Shown: positions 35,985 to 48,134, counted from the stretch's first letter. The stretch is 64,000 nucleotides of DNA from Lantana camara (GCA_037501455.1 CM074858.1:41289001-41353000); one strand, 5' to 3'. The notes: a model not told the origin generated them from the letters alone. Numbers and translations are program-made.

Positions 35985-36195
35985 CTATGGCCGGAACGGC
36001 CGTTCCCGTTTGTACTTTAAGCCCGAAACGGCCCTTCTGGGCTAGGGTTTGAGTTTTGGCGGAGAACATGGGAACGACCGTTCCCATGTATGCTTGGACT
36101 GGGAACGGCTGTTCCCAGTCTCGCTGGCTTTGGGCGTGGGAAGACCCGTTCCCATGCTATGTTGTGCTTGGGAATGGTCGTTCCCATGCATCTGT
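35985..36195 (+). repeat. GGGAACG palindrome array in the F3b LTR
   Basis: Six imperfect to perfect palindromes: arms CATGGGAACG/CGTTCCCATG at 36067-36088, ACTGGGAAC/GTTCCCAGT at 36098-36119, and weaker ones around 35988, 36020, 36135 and 36167. Flanking pairs differ between units but stay complementary. Confidence 0.8.
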
Positions 36196-37851
36196 GACTT
36201 TTTCTACTTGCTTTTTCGTGCGTATTTGAGTCGTTTGAGTTGCTACTTGACTTGTATGATCCGTTATGACTTGGAATGCATCTCTGAACCTTAATACTTT
36301 ATTTACTTGCACGATTTACTTGAATATTTGAATTAACCCTTGTGACCAACTGGATAAACATCATTCCATCTCGTATGTCATTCATACTTGGTACGCCGTG
36401 CGTCTTACTTAGTTCGTGTAGAGTCTAAGTTTGGGCTTTTGTATGTCTTGTCACAGAGTTTGGTGATGCCGGTGAGCCCGAGGTTTAGAGTGTTTGGCCC
36501 TTCACACTCTCACACTCTACCACTACGAGGTGAGGTTTAGGATTTTGTATAGTTATGCGACCTATGGCCTTAGTTTGCTGATTTCAACCCCTACATGCGA
36601 GTATATCTATTATATATATACGTATGTGTTGGATATGATATGTTTATAACCCTGTGAATCTACTCTGTTTTGGAAAATTAGATATGAAAGCATATGTAAG
36701 CTGTTTTGAAAAGTATGTTATTTTATGTTTCTGTAGCGAGTTGGCCATGAAATATTGGCATCTGTATGTATGTACGTATATGGATCCGAGGAGCTAGGGG
36801 TAAGGAGCCCCCGGGACGGTTAGGGCCGTCGGGGATATACCTGTGCGTAGTTCCATTTGAGATATCTTCACGCGACCCGTGCTGTAGGGAAGGTGTGGTA
36901 TCTTGAGCCTTCGGCTAAGGCCGGGGAGGACTCTTGTGGGTTCTCTACCCCTTGAGGGTATGTCTGTTCTGGATGGTTTGGGGACGGCACGTCCCCTCCA
37001 TCATTGATGTGACGGTTGGATTTGGTTTTGTATTTTATGTTTTGATATGTTCTGAGGAGTAGAGGTTGGAAGCTCGTACTCGCCGAGCATGTGATCTGTT
37101 CTGTCTGGGAATCATGAATCAAGATAGAGTTTCTGAAATGTTTTCTAAATCTTACATAACTATCTTTTGGGTACTTTTGGAAATGTCTTTGGTATGCAAC
37201 ACCTATCTCCGGTTCATGAGTCCACCCTTCTGATATGTGCTATGCTCTATATATATATATACTATGGGTGTGCGTTAGCCCCCTCACTCAGTCAAGTTGA
37301 CTGACCCCTCATTTACACTTTTAGTTGCAGGTTTGTTGGCGTTTGCTAGGCGGGAGTGAGTCCTTTGAGTTGCATTTCATCGGTCTAGCCTTTCTAGTTG
37401 CATTTGTCTTTCATACACTTTACTTATGTTTTGACTTATAGACTCGAGATTATACTTTACTATTCTGTAGCCCTGTGTGGCATTCGTATTCGGCCCCTTG
37501 TGGCACTTGATGATTATTACGTTATGCTGTTCTCTATTCGGGACTATGTATCTATGCTAGTTGAACCCGTCACCTGCTATGTTTGTTGATATTCGGGACT
37601 AGGTATCTATGCTATTTGAACCCGTTACTTGTTTCGAATGTTGATTTAAATGCTTCCGCTATCTTGTTTGAATGTTTGAATTGCTTCCGCACTCTGAGTT
37701 TGTCGAGTTAGATCCGCCTAGTATAGCGTGTGCGTTTGTCTCCCGTTCGCTCTGATTTGGATTCGCACATGGACTTCCATTTCATGACCAGGTCTGGGTC
37801 ATAGTACGGGGGATATGGCACTCCTCCGTTTGGGGTGTTACGACTTTAGGT

Positions 37852-38318
37852 TGTAGCACCCCGGAGCGCAAGGCCCCACACCCCCTGTACTGTAGCCTGT
37901 CACGTGTAACGAAATGAAAACTCCGCACACACACCAAGCCCCAGCGAACGGGCGACAAACAAAAACCCACACACTAGCTAGGCGGACTAGATCCTTATAC
38001 AGAGTGCACATACATAATCAAAATCAAATGCGGGAGCACCAGGATTCAAATACAAAAATACATGCTTCAATTAATACAAATTAAACAGAAATGCCCATCC
38101 AAGGCCAAATAAATCATACAGGGGTCAAAGCTCAAATTCTAAATCATAACTTAAACAAACTTCATACACATCTTAATCATAAAACCAATGCGGAAAAGTA
38201 AAGATGCAAAGACTCGAGAACAAACTAAACAAAACACTTCCGCCTAGCACGCACTGACCTGCACCTGCGAACTCAACAAAGCAAAGAGGGGCAAAAGAAA
38301 ACAACGAGGAGGGGTCAG
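37852..38318 (-). repeat. G0 5' LTR, first part (split by F4)
   Basis: It begins TGTAGCACCCCGG on the plus strand, 8 bp after the ACTTT duplication, and runs until F4 starts. The rest of this LTR must lie beyond the window, on the other side of F4. Confidence 0.6.
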
Positions 38319-40959
38319 TATAACGCCCCGAATTTCATTAATTACATTCTTATGTTTATTATAATTTTATAATTATATTTTATTAAACTTTCATGGAATT
38401 TTATGAATTCATATTAAATTGAGAATTTATTTCATGACTTGAGAATGTTTATTACGCGAAATAATTGCCGAATATGATTTAATTATCAACTTTTCCTTAA
38501 ATGCTCATCCTTTTAAATTGAGGGACCAAATTGCATGACTTTTCCAAGGACTTAATCAATCAATTAACAAACCATTCATCCTTGATTGCATAACTTAAAC
38601 TCTTGAGGGACTAAATTGCAATTTGAGCATTACACAAAAATCAAGGATGGTGATTCACGCAATAAGCTTCCTTAAGCTTCCTTGATCTTTATCATCTAAA
38701 TTTCCCCAACTTATTTGCTCCTTCTTGCTCTCGGTTCTTCAAGAAGAAAAGGAAGAAGACATTTCTTCATAATCATCAAGATTTTCAAGAGAAATTCCAA
38801 GCTTTGAAACCCATCATCCATTTTTATCTTCTTCATCCATTTCTTTTATTCAAGGTGGGTATGTGCTTGATTATGTGATTCTTGACGATTTATGATGAAG
38901 CTAGGGTTTATAATTTATGGAATAAATGGATTATATGCTACTTGAAGTATGTATAGATGATTATAACTTGAATTGAAGCATGAATTCTTGAAGAACTTGA
39001 GCTTGTGTGATGGTTTGGAGTAGGAGCTTGAAAGTGGGGAATTGTAATGATCAAGCATGATTTAAGTGTTTTAATAGCATTTTATTGGTTATTGAACATG
39101 TATGCATATGAATTACCAGAATTCTTATATTTTAATGTGGATTTGATGATGTTTTAATGTTGTTGTTTTGTTCCCAAGAGCCTCCCCTGTTTTGCTCTGT
39201 TTCTGCATTTACAGAGGAACGGGAACGGCCCTTCCCGTCCCCCGTTCATTCTGGGAACGGCCGTTCCCACTCCTTTGAATTCAAAGACGGCGAGCGCATG
39301 GGAACGATCGTTCCCATTTTGGCCTGCAAGTCGGAAGGGCCGTTCCCAGCATAGTCGCCATTTATAATTAAAAGCGCAGGGGCGTTTTCGATGAACCATG
39401 GGAATGGCCCTTCCCATTTTACACTAACGGCCGGAACAACGGCCGATGCCTCCGACAGAACAAAACATTCTGTATAAAAATAGGTTTTTGGCTTTTTGAT
39501 CCAATGATTTATTTGATTCCAAATTGTTATAATATGATTAATTACATACCAAGACAAGATGTTTTCATGCCACATTGTGTACTGCTCATCATCTCATTGC
39601 ATTTTCGCCGTTCGTCATATTTGGTCCATTTAGAGTCAAGTCTCACGTGTACACGTCTATCTTGTACAGACCAACTTCACCGGGACAAGGAGCAAGCCTC
39701 GTAGGCCTTATCCTACTTGTCTTTTGTCGGTAAAGGTGAGGTTTAATTACTAGTTATATAGAACCTGTATAACCTGTATGTGGATTTCAAGCCAAAAGCT
39801 ATATATATTTATCTATAGTGATTTCTAAACTTATAACAATTGCAAGCAAGCCATGTTTATGAAAAGCAAGTTATGTATCGTGGTTGATTGATTGATCGTG
39901 TTTTGGAGAGTAAAGTATGTCACGTTGTGCCCGAGGATAGTGATTTGAGCCAACCGGGAAAGCATGGACTGACGGGTAACTTGAATGCTATCCTCACCAC
40001 ATTGGGATAACCCCTGAATCCGCTACAGGATTAGTGGAGGAAGGAGTTACGGGCTTAGGGATTCATGTACCCTCTGCTCAATGAGATTGGATGGTGGGGA
40101 CTTGCAATCCCACCATCACCCGGAGGAAGAAGAAGACTAGGGACGGGTCCAACACCACGGATTGTCCTTGGGTTATTATCATGATTGCACTTATTGATTG
40201 TCTAGCTTGAATACAATATGCACGAGTGCACGATAACTGAATTGCATGATCACCTATTGTTTAGTAAAGCAAGCATGTATTATACACTGTCGGAGTAAGG
40301 TTGGAGAAATGCCCTCACTCGTCGAGCCACGTATTGAACGTATGAAAGTGATTAAAGTAATTAATATTGATAGTTCTAATTTCGGGCAAAGCGTATCATA
40401 TTTTGAACCTATATCAGTTTTAACTATAAAACCTTATCGGAGGTTATAACTTGTATGTTATTTGCGCTAATATATATTTATGCCCCTCACTCAGTTTTCC
40501 ATGGACTGACGCCCCACCTTTCAGGTTGTCGCGGTCGTGTGCTAGGCGGGAGTCAGAGTCGTGTCTTGTCGTCCAGCTGAGTCTAGCACTTCATACACTT
40601 TCATGTTATTGTTCTTGATATTTCAGAGTTAGTATGTTATGGTTATTGTTGTTATCTAGAGACTTTTGTCTGTATAATATATAGAAGATGATAATGTATT
40701 AATTCATGATGATACCTATTAGTATCTATGCTTTTGATGTAAATATGGTACCTATATGTATTAATGAGTTAATGCTTCCGCTTTTAAATTTTATGTCTTG
40801 ATTTTGTATTACTTTGGGGGTATAGTGCCGCCTAGCTAGCCTGTTTCTTTTACTTGTCACCCGTTCGCTATAGGTTAGTACATGTACGGATTATCCATTT
40901 CGTATGTGGATCGGCCTATAGTGCGGGGGTGTGGTATCTCTACGTACAGGGGTGCTACA
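38319..40959 (+). repeat. F4 5' LTR, 2641 bp
   Basis: It starts TATAACGCCCCG (terminal TG mutated to TA) and ends GGGGTGCTACA. The first 330 bp closely match 53728-54063. It contains a palindrome array at 39216-39420. Confidence 0.8.
39216..39420 (+). repeat. GGGAACG palindrome array in the F4 LTR
   Basis: Five units include a perfect GGGAACGGCCGTTCCC (39253-39268), a 20-bp perfect palindrome with arms ATGGGAACGA/TCGTTCCCAT (from 39298), ACGGGAA/TTCCCGT and ATGGGAA/TTCCCAT. Confidence 0.8.
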
Positions 40960-40966
40960 TCTTAGG

Positions 40967-40978
40967 TGCTATCAGAGC
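40967..40978 (+). promoter_or_regulatory. Primer-binding site of F4
   Basis: TGCTATCAGAGC, one base off the initiator-Met complement, 7 bp after the LTR. Confidence 0.75.
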
Positions 40979-41012
40979 CCGGTTGCAAAACCGAGGTTCT
41001 CGTGTCGTGTCG

Positions 41013-44000
41013 TGTAACACCCTAAACGGAGAAATGCCACATCCCCCGCACTATGACCCAGACCCGGAACATGAAATGAAAGTCCATGCCCGAATCCGAA
41101 TCAGAGCGAACGGGAGACCAACTCACACACTAGGCTAGGCGGATCTAACTTGACCAAAACTCAGAGTGCGGAAGCAATTAAAACCAACAACAATAGATAG
41201 CGGAAGCATTTAAAACAAAACATGCAAAGCAGGTGACGGGTTCAACTAGCATAGATACCTAATCCCGAATACCAACATAAATTAATAATCATCAAGTGCC
41301 ACAAGGGGCTACCGAATAGTAAAGTATAATCTCAAGTCTACAAGTCTTAAGTATAAGTAAAGTGTATGAGAGGATAAATGCAAATAGAAAGACTAGACCG
41401 ATGAAGTGCAACTCAAAGGACTCACTTCCGCCTAGCAAACGCCAACAACCTGCAACTAAAAGTGTAAATGAGGGGTCAGTCAACTTGACCGAGTGAGGGG
41501 GCTAACGCACACCCACTGTATATATATATGGAGCATAGCACATATCAGAAGGGTGGACTCATGAACCGGAGATAGGTGTTGCATACCAAAGACATTTCCA
41601 AAAGTACCCAAAAGATAGTTATAAGTATAAGCTTTAGAAAACATTTCAGAAACTCTATCTCGATTCATGATTCCCAGACAGAACAGAACACATGCTCGGC
41701 GAGTACGAGCTTCCAACCTTTACTCCTCAGAACATATCATAAAATACAAAATCAATCCAACCGTCACACCAATGATGGAGGAGATGTACCGTCCCCAAAC
41801 CATCCATAACAGACATACCCTCAAGGGGTAGCGAACCCACAAGAGTCCTCCCCGGCCTTAGCCGAAGGCTCAAGATACCACACCTTCCCTACAGCACGGG
41901 TCGCGTGAAGATATCTCAAATGGAACTACGCACAGGTATATCCCCGACGGCCCTAACCGTCCCGGGGGCTCCTTACCCATAGCTCCTCGGATCCACATAC
42001 ATACATACATACATACAGATGCCAATATTTCATGGCCAACTCGCTACATAATCACAACACACTGTTTTTCCAAAATAGCTTACATATGCTTCAAAAACTG
42101 GTTTTTATATATATTCCTACGCTGCAGGGATAGCCCGCCCACGCAAGACTCACACACTTACATTCCCACGCTGCAGGGATAGCCCGCCCACGGAGAAGTG
42201 CAAGCATAAGGTCATAAAAATATCATATTCAACACATACATAACTATTATAAGGTATACTCGCATGCAGGGGTAGAAATCAACATGTAAAGGCCATAGGT
42301 CGCATAACTATACAAAATCCTAAACCTCACCTCGTGAAAGTAGAGTCTGAGAGTGTGAAGGGCCAAACACTCTAAACCTCAGGCCCACCGGCACCACCAA
42401 ACTCTGTGATAAGACATACAGAAACCCAGACTTAGACTCTATATGAACCAAACAAGACGCACGGCGTTGCTCAACATGATCGTGATTATGCATAAGTGTT
42501 CATGTTGTGCTTGGATAAGGTGTCGTGGTCATTCAAGGCATATCAATGCTCAACAAGATCATATTTACAAGCAACCATCATGAAATTCCATATCCAAAGA
42601 TGCAAGATCAATTTAGGAAGTCAATGTATTCACAAAATGCATATTAAATCATCCAATGTCACAGGGTTCAATTATAATATTTGAATTAAGTATCAAGTTC
42701 ATGACGAGTTATAAAGTGCATAAGTAAGAGCAACTTGATCATATAAACATACAAAGTTATTGTACGTAGATGGCATGCTTGTTACAAATAAAGAGTGCAT
42801 TTAATCCACTTAAGATCATACTTTACAACTTCACAACATGTTTGGTACACAAGCTCAAGTCACATTCATAGTTTCATAAATATTACACTTACATCCCCTA
42901 AGTTGATTACTAAGCATAATTGTTCATTTAAAGTGTTTATACAATTATTCAACTAGGAATTAATTACTTACAAGCATTACAATTATCAATTTATCGTAAT
43001 TCATAATATACCATTTTCAAGTAGTAAGAGTAAATCAAGATATTACAATTCTAACTCCTATCATGCATCAAGTCTCAAGTTGTTCAAGCATCTTTCATGT
43101 ATCTCAATTTTATATTTGAAACACAATTTACAATAAACATAGCATTGAGAACGTCTCAAATTCATATAGAGAAATCACAACAGTTTCGTTCTTCTAAAAT
43201 ACCATTCAAGTTCATTTAGTCACATAAAAGATTAGTTTCTAAATATTACACTAACACCCCTTCATATCTAAACACATAGCACAAATTCATCACATCGGGA
43301 TTCAAATTGTAAAACGAAACATTCATGCATATCACAATCCATTCAATACATGTTTTCATATATGATTGGAATACATCTCCATCAACAAACCAACAATAAC
43401 CAATTTATTTGCACTTAAAACAATTAATTCAAATAATCACAATTACGTAAAATAATTCGTAATAAATAGATCGAGTGTCCGATTAACGAACGGAAGATGG
43501 CGTTGAACTCACCACAACGAGACGAACATTCTGACCAAACGCCGCCGGAACGCCACCACTGTAGCTGCCGGAATTTGGTCGGACCGCCGCCGAAGGTCGC
43601 CGGAAAAATCCCAAAAAATCATTCCTGAATGAAGTCTTCGTGCCCGTTCCGAATCCTCAATCAATTTCTGGAAATTCCAAGCCGATTGTCGTAGATCTGA
43701 AATCTAAGAGCACGAAAACCCTAAATCTTCAAACTCAAATTACTTCCAAACCGGTGAACCAAAATACGATCCGAAAGAGGTTTTGTCTTACCCATGACGA
43801 GCTCTTCGAAAGCCCTAAGGTAGCTTTCCGGAAAAATCCTCGGAGCTAGTGCCGCCGTTGCACCGCCACTTTGCCACCACCGATCCGCCACCAAACCACC
43901 GAATCTGGAGTCGCCTGATGACAGGTCACTAGTTCTCGTCGTTCCGAACAACTTTCGTGAAGAGCCCGAGACCAAAATATGGCCGGAAAAGGCCCCCGTT

Positions 44001-44994
44001 GGCCGCCAAAGTTTCTGCCGCTGCCGCTACAGTAACTCGCGACGCCGCCGCGAGCTTTGGGCGGCGCGTGCGGCGCCTTCTCTACTCCGATTGCCGCGGC
44101 GCCGACGTCAAACGCTGCGCCAGGAAGTCCTCTATCTGGGCATGTGGCGCGTGTAACAAGGGGATGGCCGGAAACCGCCACGAAACGCCGGTGAAGTGGC
44201 GGCGGTCTGACAGCTCCGCCGCTGCTACTGAAATCCGTCCATAACTCCGCCACCGTTCGTCGTTAGGCCGTGAAATTGGTACTCTTACGTCGGTCTCGCC
44301 GAGATAATCGAAATGGACTATTCGTTTGTTGAATTCCGTCAAGAAACGATCGAGTTATGGGCTCGTAACCGAAGCCGCGATAGTAACCCTCGAGAGAGAG
44401 AAAGTGGGAGAGGAGAGAGAGAGAGAGAGAAAAAAGGGATTGGGAGAAATGTGTCTTGTGCACAAGCTATATACAACCGGGTATCCTTATCGCGTAGCAA
44501 GTAATAGCGCGTACAAATAGTACAAATAATCGTAAATAAAATTGGTAAAGTTACGAATAAACATTCAAGCTCCGAATTAATTTTACAAATTAAAATGAAA
44601 GAGATAGATTTACCAATTAGAGTTTAATTCAATTTAATTTTAGAAACCTTTCGTACAATTTAACGACATTTCGTAAACACATGATTGACAATTAATCTCA
44701 AGGAATTCAAGTAAACCGAAATTAAACAAGTTAAGCGACATGATGGATTTAAAATCAACTTGACAATTATTTCATGGAATAAATTTGAATTAAATCAAAT
44801 TAAAAGGTTAGGGTTAAATATGCTCGTAATTAATCAAGTTGGCAATTAATCTTAGAATAATTCGAATGAACACATATTAAATTGGATTTACATTAAGTCA
44901 CATAATTCAAGAACTCTTAAATTAAACGCGCACAAGTGTAGAGACTTACTTGTAAATGTCATCAGGATGCCTTTCGAGAATACGGGGCGTCACA
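41013..44994 (-). repeat. F5 LTR copy 1, 3982 bp
   Basis: It starts TGTAACACCC and ends GGGGCGTCACA on the plus strand. At least eight base differences from 48135-52116 were noted. It contains an (ACAT)n tract near 41997, a GC-rich CCGCC stretch at 43530-44240, a (GA)n tract at 44395-44432 and a minus-strand TATATAG at about 44467. Open frames of up to 135 aa in the GC-rich part show no family resemblance. Confidence 0.9.
41995..42017. repeat. (ACAT)n microsatellite in F5 LTR copy 1
   Basis: Short perfect CATA/ACAT run, repeated in LTR copy 2 near 49117-49139. Confidence 0.85.
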
Positions 44995-47383
44995 ACCTTC
45001 CCCCCTTAAGAGAACCTGGTCCCCAGGTTCCACTGCAAAAATGTAGATCCTCGTGTAGTAGTGCTCCAACTCTTCTCCGGAACTCACGTAAGAACATAAC
45101 TCTAATGGTGAGGCTTACTCCTGTCATCTACACCGAACCTCCTTTAGGATGTCTTGTTATCGTCGAGGTCCGTGCGAGTACTTGATCCGCTAGTTGTTCG
45201 AACTCGATCGGTCATTCCCATGATCGGATAGCTGTAACTGCACCCAACCTCGATGTCGTCTCAGATGCACCACTTGCTACCCGTAGTCAGATCAGCGCAT
45301 AACGCAACCACAACAAACAAGAGAGAATCCCATCTCCCAGTACGTAAGTGAGAGAGCCCCGTCCCTCAGCACCCACAAGAGAGAGAACCCCGTCTCTCGA
45401 GCACACACAAAAGAGAGAACCCCGTCTCTCAAGCACATAATTGAGGGAACCCCGTCTCTCAACCTAAGTCGGACAGATTCCAGCATCTGCCAACATTCTA
45501 GTTTGAGAAAATCCAGCATTCCTCAAACTCTTAGATTCAAGAGAATCCAGCATCTCCGAATATCTAAGTACAAGAGAATCCAACATCTCTCGTGCACAAA
45601 ACTTAGAAAGAATCCAACATCTTTCTACCACATAAATGGAGAGAATCCTACTTCTCTCCAACACGTAAAAAGAGGGAACCTAAGGTCTCTCTTACACATA
45701 AATCTACTGATCAGTTATTCATACATACACACATCATAGTAACACTTGACGAAAAGTATGCGATGCATGTTTGGTGTACCTTATACAACTGATATCGGTG
45801 TCCCTTGAGTATAGATTCAACGCTCATACCTCAACTCAAGGGGGATATCGCGATGGAATCCCTATAAAACAAGGTTACAGTATGTATGTATGTTGTATGG
45901 GAAGTTAGTGAGCAATCAAGAGAGTTTTAAATCACATAGGCATGAATGGTTCACATAAATACATAACTCATTCATTCCAGCACGGTTCATAACAAGTAGA
46001 AATTTCAAGTTACAATTACTAGATCAGGTATCCAAGTTATCACAATTAAAATAGCAATAGTCATCACCCACATCAAGCAAAACAAGGTAAGAGTATTTAA
46101 ACGATGCATGTATGCAAATGCCATGAATGCTTGGCATACCGTTAACCAAAGTGTAAAAATCTTGACAAGAAAGTCGAGATGAAGCAGCAGGAGTTGATTA
46201 AGCCGGTAATGATGCAACCTTCGTCATCTGAACTTCTTTGTCTTGAGTCTTCTCATAAAGTGGTAACTCAGCAAAGCTCGTTTATCACCAAACCCCTTAC
46301 TAGACTGTATTCCTTGCTCAACTAGAATCATCCTCAGTTTCTCCCAAGAATTCTCATTTATGTGTTAAATCTTAGTCTGTTCATCTTCAAGGAGTTGTCC
46401 ATGATTCATTTGTCAATTAGATATTTACCTCAGACTTTCGTTGGATGATCGTGGTGCTAAGTACTTCCCAAAGCAATCCATGGTATATAATTCTGAAACT
46501 TGGATAAAGTCTTTCTTCATTTAGGTATTCCATTCCCACATCAACAATGTCTTCCATCTCATCTTGAAGAAACACCCAAAGAGCTAACAATCAATCTTGT
46601 CTTGTCGTTCGTTAACTCTAAACGGCACCAAAACCTTCAACACTCACCGATGGTTTGTAGCTCGTCGTTTAAGTAACATGGTTACCTATCCACATTTCTT
46701 GAACTTGCTCGGATCTTATTTGATCGGATTCTTCTACATTAACTCGTTTCCATCAACAAGGTGACTACTTCCAAATAAACGAACCATCAAGGCGAAAGCT
46801 CATCAAACTCCTTCAAAACGGTTCTACTTGGTCAGATTCTCCTCCATTGACTCATTTCCTCAGCAAGGTGACTACTTCCAAATAAACGAATCATCAAGGT
46901 GAAAATTCATCAAACTCCATCTTTCAGTTGACTTTAAGATAGTAAGTCAACATAGCAAATCTCATTCCTTTAACTCTGAACCTTTTCATGACCATTCATC
47001 TTGGTGAAGAATCCTTTCATCTTTGAATCATGGTGTGTTTTTGTTGTAGTGCTAATAGGTAGCGTTGACGGAGGGAAATCTTAGTGTTGACTCATAGAGC
47101 ACCCTGAAATTCAAACACTAAATTCGATGCATGCGAATTAGGATGCAAATGAAACGTAACAAGTATATCACGTAAATGCAACAATTTGTTGTAATTTATA
47201 AAGCACATAAAATAAGATGTTGCATAATCAAAGTCACAATGTGCACACAATCATATAATCACAAAACAATTCATGCCGAAGGGTCAAGATATCAAGTCAA
47301 ATAAATGCAATGCGCAGTTATTCCTATGCCGTACGACCTAGACAGACTCAACACGACTCAAGAGCTCGGTTTTGCAACCTAGA
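44995..47383 (-). other. F5 internal region, copy 1
   Basis: The polypurine tract lies next to 44995 (sense AGGGGGGAAGG). The hairpin array follows at 45321-45693. The rest, 45700-47383, has no open frame with family resemblance. A sense GAATTTCAG near 47110 recalls the pre-gag splice-like site of F1 and G0. Confidence 0.6.
45321..45693 (-). repeat. Hairpin repeat array before the F5 polypurine tract (copy 1)
   Basis: Twelve units, each self-complementary, with loops changing from ACCCCG to ATCCAGCA, ATCCAACA and TCCTAC. Plus-strand stems include TAGAAAGA/TCTTTCTA, TGGAGAGAA/TTCTCTCCA, TTTGAG/CTCAAA, CAGAT/ATCTG and AGAGA/TCTCT. Stem sequences differ between units but pairing is kept. Confidence 0.85.
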
Positions 47384-47395
47384 GCTCTGATACCA
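47384..47395 (-). promoter_or_regulatory. Primer-binding site of F5
   Basis: Sense TGGTATCAGAGC. In a normal element the LTR would follow 8 bp away; here the TRIM-like cluster intervenes. Confidence 0.85.
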
Positions 47396-47401
47396 CTTAA
47401 G

Positions 47402-48134
47402 GGGGGTGGACTGTAATAGCCAAAGGTGCTTTGTCCCACATCGGATTGGAGGTGGGCTTGAAGCCACTTTATAAAGTGGTGGATCCCCCTCCCCTTGTAG
47501 AGGCCTTTTCCTGGGTGGTTCCCTTCGGGGTCTGGTTCCCACCTGGGAGAAACAAAACCGTGAGGGTGGTTCCCTTCGGGGTCTGGTTCCCATCCAAAGC
47601 GGACAATATCGAACGGCGGGTTTTCGGGCTGTTACAAATGGTATCAGAGCCGGGGACCCGGATTCGGTGTGCCAGCGAGGACGCTGGGCCCTCTTAAGGG
47701 GGGTGGACTGTAATAGCCAAAGGTGCTTTGTCCCACATCGGATTGGAGGTGGGCTTGAAGCCACTTTATAAAGTGGTGGATCCCCCTCCCCTTGTAGAGG
47801 CCTTTTCCTGGGTGGTTCCCTTCGGGGTCTGGTTCCCACCTGGGAGAAACAAAACCGTGAGGGTGGTTCCCTTCGGGGTCTGGTTCCCATCCAAAGCGGA
47901 CAATATCGAACGGCGGGTTTTCGGGCTGTGTACCAGACCCCGAAGGGAACCACCCAGGAAAAGGCCTCTACAAGGGGAGGGGGATCCACCACTTTATAAA
48001 GTGGCTTCAAGCCCACCTCCAATCCGATGTGGGACAAAGCACCTTTGGCTATTACAGTCCACCCCCCTTAAGAGGGCCCAACGTCCTCGCTGGCACACCG
48101 AATCCGGGTCCCCGGCTCTGATACCACTTAAGGA
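47402..48134 (+). mobile_element. TRIM-like small LTR element with inverted third copy
   Basis: LTR-A (47412-47636, 225 bp, TGTAATAGCC to CTGTTACA) is followed by PBS TGGTATCAGAGCC (47639), about 45 bp of internal sequence and a polypurine tract. LTR-B (47709-47928) lacks its last 5 bp. An inverted 125-bp copy of the LTR start (47932-48056) and an inverted internal region and PBS (48057-48126) follow, then the F5 LTR. There is no coding capacity. LTRs contain TCCCACATCGG-type text common in plant TRIM/SMART elements. I saw no 5S rRNA promoter, so it is not Cassandra. Confidence 0.8.

Larger units (their letters stand above)
34912..37842 (+). repeat. F3b: solo gypsy-type LTR, plus orientation
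   Basis: A 2,931-bp LTR begins TGTGACGCCCC and ends GGTGTTACG (terminal CA mutated). It is flanked by the TSD ACTTT at 34907-34911 and 37843-37847. It lies exactly between the G0 PBS and the G0 5' LTR. It has a TATA box at 35434 and a palindrome array at 35985-36195. The open frame at 36049-36294 runs through that array and has no family resemblance. Confidence 0.88.

Noticed and set aside
31055..37842. One element with an inverted 5' LTR
   Set aside because: Each LTR has its own perfect TSD (TGAAC and ACTTT) and the flanks rejoin into G0, so they are two separate solo LTRs.
44805..44820. Telomere-like GGTTAGGGTTAA
   Set aside because: Only about one and a half units, in LTR sequence; not a telomeric array.
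45321..45693. Regular short repeats resembling a CRISPR array
   Set aside because: Units are self-complementary, vary in both stem and loop, and sit at a fixed place before LTR starts in plant retroelements. There are no unique spacers and no cas genes.
47036..47053. Second CACTA-like end (TTTTTGTTGTAGTG, as at 2632-2646)
   Set aside because: Only about 14 bp are shared and no subterminal repeats follow; chance or a tiny relic.
47412..47636. Cassandra-type TRIM with 5S rRNA sequence
   Set aside because: No 5S internal promoter boxes are present in the LTR.
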